Notes: generated by a model not told the origin, from the letters alone. DNA of 27,956 nt from an uncultured Ellagibacter sp. (GCF_934643285.1 NZ_CAKUBT010000022.1:1-27956); one strand, 5' to 3'; positions 7,789 to 14,908 are shown, counted from the stretch's first letter. Numbers and translations are program-made.

Positions 7789-8346
7789 TTAATCACGATT
7801 CATACTATGCGTCGCATAAGTTGGATCGTCTTCCCAAAGTCGAAGCTCCCCCTCCGCTCTTGTTTTTTCAAGATCGATAATTCTCTGATTGGACGATCCT
7901 TTAAACCTGAGCGTAATGTCATGCTTATCTTGCTCAAATGGGCCATCCACCAAAATATCAACGAGAGACAAAATCTCCTGGGTTTCCTTGCAGCTGCATC
8001 GGGACTGAGGGTCGAGAAGATCCTCGTATAGCTCCCCCGTGAAGCACCAGATGGATTTATCGGGGTAGCTTTCTTTCACCTTTCGAAGAAACGGCAACAG
8101 TCCCGCTTGATTTTCGGGCTCCATCGGTTCACCACCCAGGAGAGTTAAACCATCAATATATGATGCGCTTAAACTATCAAGTATTTCAATCTCAGTCTCA
8201 CGAGTGAATGTCTTACCCGCCGAGAAATCCCACGCTTCTGAGTTAAAGCAACCAGGACAGCCTCGGCGACAGCCGGATACGAACAACGTCGTACGAACAC
8301 CCTCTCCATTTGCAATATCGAAATATTTGATAGTGGAATAATTCAT
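7789..8346 (-). CDS. nrdG: Anaerobic ribonucleotide reductase-activating protein (radical SAM)
   Basis: A 185-residue radical SAM activase with CRRGCPGC (Cys26, Cys30, Cys33) as the cluster-binding CxxxCxxC motif and the downstream GGEPM motif. NrdG uses SAM and a [4Fe-4S] cluster to make the glycyl radical on NrdD for anaerobic dNTP synthesis. I start it at 8346, where MNYSTIKYFDIANGEGVRT matches the family start and an AGGTGA box precedes; the frame extends to 8439. NrdG usually sits next to nrdD, but no nrdD is in this window. Codon use is AT-richer than the flanking core genes and like the parAB-rep region to its right, so it may have arrived with that island. No NrdR-like box was found. 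Confidence 0.9.
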   Translation of the reverse strand: MNYSTIKYFDIANGEGVRTTLFVSGCRRGCPGCFNSEAWDFSAGKTFTRETEIEILDSLSASYIDGLTLLGGEPMEPENQAGLLPFLRKVKESYPDKSIWCFTGELYEDLLDPQSRCSCKETQEILSLVDILVDGPFEQDKHDITLRFKGSSNQRIIDLEKTRAEGELRLWEDDPTYATHSMNRD

Positions 8347-8525
8347 CTCTTCACCTCTCCATCGATCTCTCTGGATTATCTCATTTCTTCGCCTCTCTTG
8401 TTGTCTCGATTCTAAGTTCATTTCTAGCCGAGCACTCAATTCGTTCTTCTCTACCTATTATGCCAAAACTCCACCTTCCATTGATTCCTGTCATCTCGAA
8501 TATGGTCACGAGCTATCAATCTGTT

Positions 8526-8546
8526 GCTGTGCAGTCGCTGCACAGC
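8526..8546. repeat. Inverted repeat IR1 (TGTGCAG-N3-CTGCACA)
   Basis: Perfect 9-bp arms GCTGTGCAG and CTGCACAGC around TCG. First of four copies of one core between nrdG and parA. Confidence 0.9.
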
Positions 8547-8588
8547 ACTAAGCAGATCCCACTTATCTTATGCTTGGCATTGTACGAT

Positions 8589-8619
8589 TCTCTACTGTGC
8601 AGCGACTGCACAGTAGAGA
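8589..8619. repeat. Inverted repeat IR2 (extended arms)
   Basis: Perfect 14-bp arms TCTCTACTGTGCAG and CTGCACAGTAGAGA around CGA. It shares the TGTGCAG-N3-CTGCACA core, but the outer arm bases differ from IR3 while still pairing. Confidence 0.92.
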
Positions 8620-8654
8620 GCTACTCGTTATCAATCAACGTTCAAAATTGAATT

Positions 8655-8687
8655 TTGGTTACTGTGCAGTTACTGCACAGTAACCAA
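8655..8687. repeat. Inverted repeat IR3 (extended arms)
   Basis: Perfect 15-bp arms TTGGTTACTGTGCAG and CTGCACAGTAACCAA around TTA. It is the longest of the four copies. It is followed by an AT-rich stretch (8690-8820) of the kind found at replication origins. Confidence 0.92.
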
Positions 8688-8785
8688 TAACACGAAAGAT
8701 TTCTGAAAAAATACGATGAGTAGCAGACACTGAGTCGAGTAGAATAAAAATTATTGCAGTGAACGAAAATAATAGGCGATAACGC

Positions 8786-8814
8786 TTGTAGTATAAAAAA
8801 ATAGCATATAGAAT
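8786..8814 (+). promoter_or_regulatory. Predicted parA promoter
   Basis: TTGTAG at 8786-8791, a 17-base spacer and TAGAAT (5 of 6 to the -10 consensus) at 8809-8814. Transcription would begin near 8821, ten bases before IR4, so a protein bound to IR4 would block the promoter. Confidence 0.45.
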
Positions 8815-8830
8815 AAGCGAAACGACAAAG

Positions 8831-8847
8831 TGTGCAGCGACTGCACA
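8831..8847. repeat. Inverted repeat IR4, candidate parAB operator
   Basis: Perfect 7-bp arms TGTGCAG and CTGCACA around CGA, the minimal core with no extension. It sits between the predicted parA start site and the parA start codon. Confidence 0.88.
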
Positions 8848-8894
8848 GAGCCAAAATCAAACGAAACATAAACACAGCAGTGATAGGATGAGGC

Positions 8895-9932
8895 ATGTCG
8901 AAAGATCAGTCGGATACGAAAGAGGTCAAGATGGCCACCAAAGGTAAGTCGAAAGGCGGAGAAAAGCAGCAGCAATCGCTTTCTCTGGGCAGGGAGACCG
9001 TAGAAGAACTCGAAAGAGAAGCAGAGCGACGAGGTCTCAACAAATCCCAACTTGCCGATTTGCTCCTCAACGGACAGCTTACGCAATCCGCAGAAAAGCC
9101 GACAATCATTTCGATAATGAGCTACAAAGGCGGTGTAGCAAAAACCACGACTTGCACTTGCCTTGCAGTATGCCTTTCAGAAATGGGATATAAAGTTCTT
9201 GTAATCGATATGGACGGCCAGGGCAACGTAAGCCAGAGCCTCAGGGTTTACGACCCCCGCTCAGAAGAAGCATGCATTGCAGACGTTCTTTATCAGACAA
9301 CACCGAACGGTCAGAGAAAAAGCCTTCGGGATGTAATGAAGCCGACAGACTACAATAACGTCTTCTGTGTTCCGTCAAATTTCCGCTTTGCGGACGCGGA
9401 TACGCGTCTGAAAGCAGAGATCGCAGGAGGAGTAGACACAAGATTGTGCTATGCAATCGAGGACCTCGTAGAAGAAATGGCGAAGGAAGGAGAGGATCGT
9501 TTCGATTACATTATCATCGATTGCGGTCCTCGCTTGGATATGACAACCACGAACGCCATCGTGGCGCTTGAAGCCGGAAACAATGCTTCACACATTATTA
9601 TCCCCATCAAAGTTGACGGTTTTGCAATCGCAGGTCTCTCTCAGACGATTGATACCATCAACAGGACCGCAAAAGAACGACGCCGTCTCCCACAGCATTG
9701 GAAGATTCTGCAAACGATGATTGAACGAAAGACCTCTGCCTACAAAGTCGGATGCGAATTGCTTAAGGAAGCAATACCGAACGCTGAGTACTTCAACACC
9801 AAGATTGAAAAAAGTACGGTTGTTCCGGAGGCAAGTCTTGCAATGGAGCCACTCATCACATACGCGCCCGACAGCAAACCTGGAATGCAGTATCGTTTGC
9901 TCGCTCAAGAAATCGAGGAAATGAATGCCTAA
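8895..9932 (+). CDS. parA: ParA-type partition ATPase with N-terminal ribbon-helix-helix domain
   Basis: A 345-residue deviant Walker ATPase. Residues ~65-345 are the ParA/Soj core: P-loop KGGVAKTT at 78-85, Walker A' LVIDMDGQGN around 102-111, and Walker B DYIIIDCGP at 204-212. ParA binds DNA non-specifically with ATP and positions plasmid or chromosome copies together with ParB. Residues ~27-61 (SLSLGRETVEELEREAERR onward, then LNKSQLADLLLNG) read as a ribbon-helix-helix DNA-binding module, where classical type Ia ParA has an HTH and type Ib has nothing. The ATG at 8895 has AGGA six bases upstream; ATG 8931 with AGAGG is an equally good start and keeps the RHH. It overlaps parB by 8 bases, so the two are translated together. 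The IR4 palindrome lies just upstream and may be its operator. Confidence 0.9.
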   Translation: MSKDQSDTKEVKMATKGKSKGGEKQQQSLSLGRETVEELEREAERRGLNKSQLADLLLNGQLTQSAEKPTIISIMSYKGGVAKTTTCTCLAVCLSEMGYKVLVIDMDGQGNVSQSLRVYDPRSEEACIADVLYQTTPNGQRKSLRDVMKPTDYNNVFCVPSNFRFADADTRLKAEIAGGVDTRLCYAIEDLVEEMAKEGEDRFDYIIIDCGPRLDMTTTNAIVALEAGNNASHIIIPIKVDGFAIAGLSQTIDTINRTAKERRRLPQHWKILQTMIERKTSAYKVGCELLKEAIPNAEYFNTKIEKSTVVPEASLAMEPLITYAPDSKPGMQYRLLAQEIEEMNA

Positions 9933-11007
9933 GAAAAAGCTGCAAGCGGCCATAGCTCGAAATGGGGGAGCAGTGGCAAATGTTGTCACAAAGCACGAAA
10001 AGCTCTCAGAAGAAGAGCTACGAGTTGCCGCATTTAATGCAAGAGACAATCAAAATGCATCGATTACTGACAAAATGGCCAACGATAATCGACGCAATAC
10101 GCTATTAAGCGAGATGGGGTTTGACTGGTTCGACATCGAAGACATCAAACCAAATCCAAACAACGCCTACAAGATAACGGAAGAGGATGTAAAAAACCTC
10201 GCAGGACTAATCTACAACAGCAAGGAAGTTGAGCCCCTCATCCTGCGCGAAACCGAAAACGGCGTTCAAATCGTCGATGGCGAAAGACGCTGGCGCGCCT
10301 GCAAGCTTCTCGCAGAGAAGTATGGTGACGCATGGCGAATGGTTCCAGGCCGTTGCCATAAGCTCGGATCCCTCAGCGACGAGCAAGCAGAATTCATCAT
10401 GCACTCAAGCAACATGGGGCAAAGGAACATCACGCCATCCGAGAGAGCCCAGGGTTTCAAGGTGCTTGCCGACAAACTCGTCGAATGGAGAAAGGACGAT
10501 CCAAGCCTAAAGGGTCGAAATACCAAAACGGTTCTCGCAGAGCATTTCGGAGTATCTGAAAGAACAGCGCAAGTACTGCTAAACATTGCACGCAATCTGG
10601 CAAAAGAGGGTAACGACCTACTCGACGAAGGGAAAATTACCCAGACTCAAGCAGAAGCAATCTCCAAACTACCAGGAGACAAGCAAAATTTCGTAATCGA
10701 GTCAGTTAAATCAAACAGCTACGACAGTGATGAGATAACGGCACTTGTGCAGGAGATCAAAGAAAATGATCTTCCGGTAAACCCAGACAAAAGCAATGAA
10801 ACAGCATTAAATCAAAGGCAAGTAACTTCCTCAAACCAGCATCCAAGAAAGCCGAAGGACATCAACGGATATCTCAAGACAGCTAAAAACGCTCTACGAA
10901 AGGCTGACAAAGTCTCAGGAGAGGCAGACTATAAGCTAATCGGTGAGATTAAGATGCTACTAAGAGAAATAGAACAGCAACAAGAAGCACTCGATAAATC
11001 GAGGTAA
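9925..11007 (+). CDS. parB: ParB-type centromere-binding protein
   Basis: A 360-residue ParB/Spo0J-like protein. The N-terminal ParB domain starts at IEDIKPNPNN (71-80), with VDGERRWRAC (117-126) and NMGQRNITPSERA (163-175) matching the CTP/phosphate-binding motifs of the family in diverged form. An HTH follows at about 199-222 (TKTVLAEHFGVSERTAQVLL), then a polar linker and a C-terminal coiled-coil-like end (EIKMLLREIEQQQEALDKSR), the likely dimer interface. It should bind a parS-like site, possibly the TGTGCAG palindromes, and work with the upstream ParA. The TAA stop abuts the TGA of the convergent rep gene with no bases between. Confidence 0.88.
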   Translation: MPKKKLQAAIARNGGAVANVVTKHEKLSEEELRVAAFNARDNQNASITDKMANDNRRNTLLSEMGFDWFDIEDIKPNPNNAYKITEEDVKNLAGLIYNSKEVEPLILRETENGVQIVDGERRWRACKLLAEKYGDAWRMVPGRCHKLGSLSDEQAEFIMHSSNMGQRNITPSERAQGFKVLADKLVEWRKDDPSLKGRNTKTVLAEHFGVSERTAQVLLNIARNLAKEGNDLLDEGKITQTQAEAISKLPGDKQNFVIESVKSNSYDSDEITALVQEIKENDLPVNPDKSNETALNQRQVTSSNQHPRKPKDINGYLKTAKNALRKADKVSGEADYKLIGEIKMLLREIEQQQEALDKSR

Positions 11008-12669
11008 TCATACGACCCAACTCGAGTTGAGAGAATAAAAGGGCGCAAGGCGGACTACAGATAAACACGTATGACAAAAAATTGCATATTTGCTGAGAAT
11101 CTTGTTAGACTTGTTTTCATGTTGTTTGTTAAAAGAGACTTCTTTCTCTCGGTTGCGTGTGTTCTGTAAGTCATGGTTAGGCCAGGTAGTGATGCTGTTT
11201 GGCCTATTGAATGCGAATGCGCGATTGGTTGTCAATCGCATCTGCAACAGCTTCTCATTTTGTAGATGCGATTGAACGATGCTGCATAACACAATTCTTC
11301 TATGTTGTTGCACAACAAAAGGAACTGCTATTTGCAGCTTCGGAAGTGAACTGAAGTGCTGTCGTCTTGCTCGCGAAAGAACGCTCGCAACAGTTCTCAA
11401 TGAACAACCAACCCTTTGAGCGATTTCGTTTTGAGTGAAATCGCCGCTTCGATAAAGCTTGGTAATCCTTTTATCTCTTAAGGCCCGGCGCGACGCAGTG
11501 GCCTCTTTCGCCTTTTCCCGAATGATTGAACGAGTTGACGTGTGGAATTGAATCCTTATCTTCTCTTGCTCGGTTAGAGCGAGCATCTCCACTATTCTTT
11601 TTGCGCTCAATACGTAATACCCACGTTGACCCCGTACATTCACAACTCGATCGACCGAGCGAACAACACTATCGAGCTCAGCTTGCGAAAGAGGCTGCGT
11701 GAAACGTGAGTTGAACGAGCAAAGCTGGCGAGAAGCATCGCTCGGCCCGACAAGTTGAACGGCAGTGTTATAGAGCACGAAGCACATAAGCTCACGTGAT
11801 CCTTCGCAATCGAAGTTTCGAAGAGCTTGCAGGGAAATCACATTAGCCAAACGAGACCGCAAAAGCGGACTGTCGTCGCCGTGCTTCTTCGAGAATATTG
11901 CGTTTGTCGAATGTCTTGTCTCGGAGGAGACGACATGCTTTGCAAATACGCCAAGTTTAGCGTTAAGCTCGCTTAGATCATAGTAAGAGTCGCTTGACGA
12001 CAAAAGGCGAGCATAACGCTGGGCAGCAGGGTTGAAGCTTCCCGGTACGCGCGAGACACGAGTGAAATCGAAGACTTTTTCATCCACGTCAATGGAGTCG
12101 ATCGGATCCATAAGATGAGAGAGGGTTCTTGACAGATTTTGCTGAACGCGTCGGAAAAGTCGAAGAGCCTTCTCGTTGACAGGGCCGTTTGCGGAGCATC
12201 GATAAGGGATAGAGCGCTTTAAGACATAGTAAAGATGCAGACCGCGGCCAGAATCAACGATAAGCGTCGGGCAAGGAAGCTTTCCAGCCCGAACGGCGTT
12301 GTCAATAATTGCGAGGCTGCGGCGTATCGCACTATCAGTCTGCGAGCCAGACGACCCATGGCAGTCAAGGTCAAAGAAAAGAGTGTTGATTTGCCTGAGT
12401 GAATCGAGACGACGTTTATCTCCGGAAAAACCGTTCACGGAAACATAGAGCGACCCATTGCTCGGCGCGCCGATGAAAGAAAGGTGCGAGTGCTTGTGCA
12501 TTGACTCACGCCAAGTGCCGTCAATGCAGGTAGCAAGGGCATAAGAGCTGTTGCGGTCGTCGTGGAAGAGGGCACGGAAAAACGTGTCCCTCTCATCGAG
12601 ATCGCAATGCGAAGAGTCGCTATGTGAAAACCCTACCGACACAATGCACCTAACCAACGGTCGAAGCAA
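11008..12669 (-). CDS. rep: Plasmid replication initiator, RepB/AEP primase-like, with C-terminal HTH
   Basis: Residues ~90-215 look like an archaeo-eukaryotic primase-type domain: FFDLD at 98-102 (the metal-binding acidic pair), SGRGLHLYYVL at 140-150, and FTRVSRVPGSFNP at 202-214. Residues ~278-340 resemble a primase C-terminal (PriCT) helical domain ending PLSQAELDSVVRSVDR. An HTH lies at ~400-435 (DFTQNEIAQRVGCSLRTVASVL). The last ~115 residues are basic and unlike anything I know. Such proteins initiate replication of theta-type plasmids and phage-plasmids. The longest frame uses TTG 12669; GTG 12642, preceded by AGGTG, is a good alternative start. The 5' leader is covered by a predicted antisense RNA. 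The gene converges end-to-end with parB. It is GC-poorer than the chromosome around it. Confidence 0.78.
   Translation of the reverse strand: MLRPLVRCIVSVGFSHSDSSHCDLDERDTFFRALFHDDRNSSYALATCIDGTWRESMHKHSHLSFIGAPSNGSLYVSVNGFSGDKRRLDSLRQINTLFFDLDCHGSSGSQTDSAIRRSLAIIDNAVRAGKLPCPTLIVDSGRGLHLYYVLKRSIPYRCSANGPVNEKALRLFRRVQQNLSRTLSHLMDPIDSIDVDEKVFDFTRVSRVPGSFNPAAQRYARLLSSSDSYYDLSELNAKLGVFAKHVVSSETRHSTNAIFSKKHGDDSPLLRSRLANVISLQALRNFDCEGSRELMCFVLYNTAVQLVGPSDASRQLCSFNSRFTQPLSQAELDSVVRSVDRVVNVRGQRGYYVLSAKRIVEMLALTEQEKIRIQFHTSTRSIIREKAKEATASRRALRDKRITKLYRSGDFTQNEIAQRVGCSLRTVASVLSRARRQHFSSLPKLQIAVPFVVQQHRRIVLCSIVQSHLQNEKLLQMRLTTNRAFAFNRPNSITTWPNHDLQNTRNREKEVSFNKQHENKSNKILSKYAIFCHTCLSVVRLAPFYSLNSSWVV
11221..11274. 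repeat. Nested inverted repeats in the 3' part of rep
   Basis: GCGATTG (11221-11227) pairs with CAATCGC (11233-11239). A perfect 11-bp pair CAATCGCATCT (11233-11243) and AGATGCGATTG (11264-11274) overlaps it. One motif thus occurs three times in alternating orientation, allowing two alternative hairpins. Confidence 0.75.
11304..11320. repeat. GTTGTTGCNCAACAAAA site, copy 1
   Basis: A 17-base site holding the inverted repeat TTGTTG/CAACAA with a 2-base spacer, inside rep. A second copy with one mismatch is at 13081-13097. Confidence 0.6.
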
Positions 12670-12738
12670 TGCCCAACCGTTAGACGAGCGAACAATTCCT
12701 TATGTCGATATGGAAAAGTGACGAAGAACACGCGCGTA

Positions 12739-12767
12739 TTGCACGTATATCGTCTAAGTGATAAAAT
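12739..12767 (+). promoter_or_regulatory. Predicted sigma-70-type promoter of antisense RNA
   Basis: TTGCAC at 12739-12744, exactly 17 bases, then TAAAAT (5 of 6) at 12762-12767 on the plus strand, opposite the rep leader. No plus-strand gene starts here. Confidence 0.65.
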
Positions 12768-12773
12768 ACTCAT

Positions 12774-12842
12774 TGCGACGTGAGTGATTTCGGTCACTTA
12801 TCAAATCCCCCTCAGTTGGCGCTGAGGGGGATTTCTTTTTCT
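12774..12842 (+). ncRNA. Candidate countertranscript (copy-control) RNA opposite the rep leader
   Basis: A predicted transcript of about 65-70 bases, from ~7 bases after the promoter at 12739-12767 to the terminator at 12803-12842. It would fold into a first hairpin TGAGTGA-tttcgg-TCACTTA (12782-12801, one G-U pair) and the terminator hairpin. It has no open reading frame of note. Because rep reads the other way and its predicted promoter lies further out (12882-12909), this RNA would be complementary to the untranslated rep leader, the arrangement of antisense RNAs that set plasmid copy number. This is inference from promoter, terminator and position. Confidence 0.55.
12803..12842 (+). terminator. 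Intrinsic terminator of the antisense RNA
   Basis: Perfect 13-bp stem AAATCCCCCTCAG (12803-12815) with CTGAGGGGGATTT (12822-12834), loop ttggcg, then CTTTTTCTT. The U-track is on the plus strand only, so it ends a plus-strand RNA and would not strongly stop rep transcription. Confidence 0.9.
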
Positions 12843-12881
12843 TATCGACCGAATGCTTTCGCATCCAACTTACAGCGAGAG

Positions 12882-12909
12882 ATTATAACAAGAAACATAG
12901 AAAAGTCCA
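12882..12909 (-). promoter_or_regulatory. Predicted rep promoter
   Basis: On the minus strand, TGGACT (4 of 6 to TTGACA) at 12909-12904, a 16-base spacer and a perfect TATAAT at 12887-12882. Transcription from about 12875 would give a rep leader of ~200 bases. Confidence 0.5.
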
Positions 12910-13232
12910 CCGTTATTTGTTAGCGAAGACGGGAAAACGCCTGATGCGGAGTTGCTATCAGCAAACATAACAAGAATAAACGCGTAAAGCAATGGAAAGA
13001 AATAATGGGCCTGACTAGCAGGAAGCGATAAAAGAAAAAGAATTTGATGAGGGAGAACTGGGGTAAAAGAACGCTAAGACGTTGTTGCTCAACAAAAATG
13101 AGCAGAGATCAGGTTGAGAGAATCGAACTAAGTCTAGAGATTCAGGGGTATAAGAGATTCTCCACAATTCCTTCACATGTCAAATCATGGCAGCGGACGG
13201 TAAGGCAAAGGACCGCAGGGGGGCATTCGAGG
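12910..13232. other. Gene-poor edge of the replicon island
   Basis: About 320 bases between the predicted rep promoter and apt with no credible gene on either strand. It is purine- and A-rich at first and turns GC-richer after about 13180, which probably marks the right edge of the AT-rich island. It holds the second GTTGTTGCNCAACAAAA site. No integrase or target duplication was recognised. Confidence 0.5.
13081..13097. repeat. GTTGTTGCNCAACAAAA site, copy 2
   Basis: Identical to the 11304-11320 site except at one spacer base. It lies in non-coding DNA near the right edge of the AT-rich island. Confidence 0.6.
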
Positions 13233-13275
13233 TACAATAGATCGAGTTCGAGCAAGCTGCCAGGAAAGGAAACCA

Positions 13276-13809
13276 ATGGCTGCCTACGATTTTGAGGGCC
13301 ATATAACCGACATCCCCGATTATCCGGAAAAGGGAGTGGTGTTCAAGGACATCACAACGCTGTTGAAAGAGCCCGAAGGGTTCCATGCCGCAATAGATGC
13401 GATCGCCGACCATTTCAAGGACGCGGGAGTTACGAAAGTAGTCGGTGCTGAAGCACGAGGATTCCTCATCGGGGCGCCGGTTGCATACCGTCTTGGAGCA
13501 GGATTCGTGCCTGCTCGCAAGCCAGGCAAGCTGCCTCGTGAGGTCCGAACGGAAAGCTATGAGTTGGAGTACGGCACTGATGAGCTTCAGATGCATGTGG
13601 ATGCTCTCGACGGGGACGACGTGGTGTTGATCATTGACGATTTGGTGGCTACCGGCGGCACGGCGGTCGCACAGGCTAAGCTGGTCTCGCAATACGGTTG
13701 CAAGCTGGCGGGGATGGGCTTTCTTATGGAGCTGGAATTCCTTCATCCGCGCGAGGCTATTGCGAAAGAGACCGACGTGGACGTGTTCGCACTTGTCCAG
13801 GTGAAGTAG
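13276..13809 (+). CDS. apt: Adenine phosphoribosyltransferase
   Basis: A 177-residue type I phosphoribosyltransferase that makes AMP from adenine and PRPP in purine salvage. The PRPP loop VVLIIDDLVATGGTA lies at 116-130, preceded by the APT-type segments VVGAEARGFLIGAPVAYRLG and PARKPGKLPREV. Length and N-terminal DIPDYPEKGVVFKDIT are typical. The ATG at 13276 follows AGGAAAGGAAA. A TACAAT box at 13233-13238 may be its -10 element. It is the first core gene to the right of the plasmid-like island and shares a hairpin terminator with the convergent proC. Confidence 0.96.
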   Translation: MAAYDFEGHITDIPDYPEKGVVFKDITTLLKEPEGFHAAIDAIADHFKDAGVTKVVGAEARGFLIGAPVAYRLGAGFVPARKPGKLPREVRTESYELEYGTDELQMHVDALDGDDVVLIIDDLVATGGTAVAQAKLVSQYGCKLAGMGFLMELEFLHPREAIAKETDVDVFALVQVK

Positions 13810-13872
13810 GGAAGTGCTATTCCTGCGGCGAGCTGAGTCTTCTCAGAGAACAGGTATCAATAGGATTCAAAA

Positions 13873-13899
13873 AATAAGGCCTCAATGCGAGGCCTTATT
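13873..13899. terminator. Bidirectional terminator between apt and proC
   Basis: Perfect 11-bp stem AATAAGGCCTC / GAGGCCTTATT with a 5-base loop. On the minus strand it is followed by TTTTTTG, making it strong for proC; the plus-strand U-track is short. Confidence 0.88.
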
Positions 13900-13933
13900 C
13901 CTGAAATAGAAATGATGAGGAGCCTGTATTCCT

Positions 13934-14725
13934 TTACGAAAGAGTTGCGTCGACCGCTCTCATGACGGCTCCGCGCACCCCTGCGTCCTCGAGCGCGGCG
14001 ACGCCTTTGATCGTCGTACCGCCAGGACTACAGACGACGTCCTTCATGGCACCGGGGTGCGTGCCCGTGGCGAGATGAAGCTCAGCTGTGCCGGCCATCA
14101 TCTGGGCGGCGAGGCGATAAGCAGTCTGACGTGGGAGCCCGTTTTTCACGCCGCCGTCGGCAAGCGCCTCAAGGAACATGGCGGCGAAAGCGGGGCCGCA
14201 GCCGGCAAGAGCGCTCGCGACGGAGAGCAGGCGCCCGGGAAGCACCTCGATAAGCGCGATGGGAGAGAAAAGCCCAACGAAGGTTTCCCATTCATCAGCG
14301 GCGAGAGAATGCCGCTCTTCGCAGGAGACGACTCCCTTGCCGATGGCGATCGGTGTGTTGGGAATCGTGGAGAGATGTCGCGACCCCTCGCCGAGCAGGT
14401 CCTCGTAGAAATCGAACAGAAGGCCGGCGGCGACGGAGACGACCGCCTTTTCGCGAAGGGTCTCGCGAACAGGGGAGAGGACCTCGCCGACAAGGTGGGG
14501 CTTTACCGAGATAACGACGAGGTCGCAGTTTTCGACCACTTCAGCAGGCGATTTGAAAGCGAGAACACCAAGCGGCTCGCAGCGCTTCTCGAGCGAATCG
14601 AAATGTGCGGCGCACGCGCAGATGCGAGACCCATCGACGCCAGCGAATTCGATAAGGCCCTTGGCCATGGCGCCCGCCATGTTCCCGAAACCGATAAATC
14701 CGATGCGAGCCGATTGAGCGTCCAT
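13934..14725 (-). CDS. proC: Pyrroline-5-carboxylate reductase
   Basis: A 263-residue enzyme for the last step of proline synthesis, reducing 1-pyrroline-5-carboxylate with NAD(P)H. The Rossmann motif GFIGFGNMAGAM is at the N-terminus. The conserved substrate/dimer segment is ALAGCGPAFAAMFLEALADG, and the family signature HPGAMKDVVCSPGGTTIKGV lies near the C-terminus. Length matches bacterial ProC. It is transcribed divergently from the small acidic protein gene and ends at the shared hairpin with apt. Confidence 0.96.
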   Translation of the reverse strand: MDAQSARIGFIGFGNMAGAMAKGLIEFAGVDGSRICACAAHFDSLEKRCEPLGVLAFKSPAEVVENCDLVVISVKPHLVGEVLSPVRETLREKAVVSVAAGLLFDFYEDLLGEGSRHLSTIPNTPIAIGKGVVSCEERHSLAADEWETFVGLFSPIALIEVLPGRLLSVASALAGCGPAFAAMFLEALADGGVKNGLPRQTAYRLAAQMMAGTAELHLATGTHPGAMKDVVCSPGGTTIKGVAALEDAGVRGAVMRAVDATLS

Positions 14726-14873
14726 GATGCCCCTTTCAACGGGAGAGATGAGTTTTCGCCATTGTAGCGCAGCTTGTTGGATAAGCGATTCGCGCGATAT
14801 TCGAAGCAGACGAAAGCGTCAAAATAGTGCGGCATGGAATGAAGGAGCGTATCGAACGCGGCTGCGGCTCCTC

Positions 14874-14879
14874 TATAAT
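14874..14879 (+). promoter_or_regulatory. -10 box of the small acidic protein gene
   Basis: Perfect TATAAT about 30 bases before the ATG at 14909, giving a short leader that carries AAAGG. No good -35 hexamer is evident. Confidence 0.5.
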
Positions 14880-14908
14880 GGCTACTCGAAAAAGAGAAAG
14901 GCTCACCT

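Noticed and set aside
8526..8847. A CRISPR array, because of the repeated palindromes
   Set aside because: Only four copies exist, with irregular spacing and variable flanks, and there are no cas genes.
12642..12695. A leader peptide (about 20 codons from TTG 12695) coupled to rep at GTG 12642
   Set aside because: The AAGGA box is only one base from the TTG, too close for a normal ribosome site, so the evidence is too thin.
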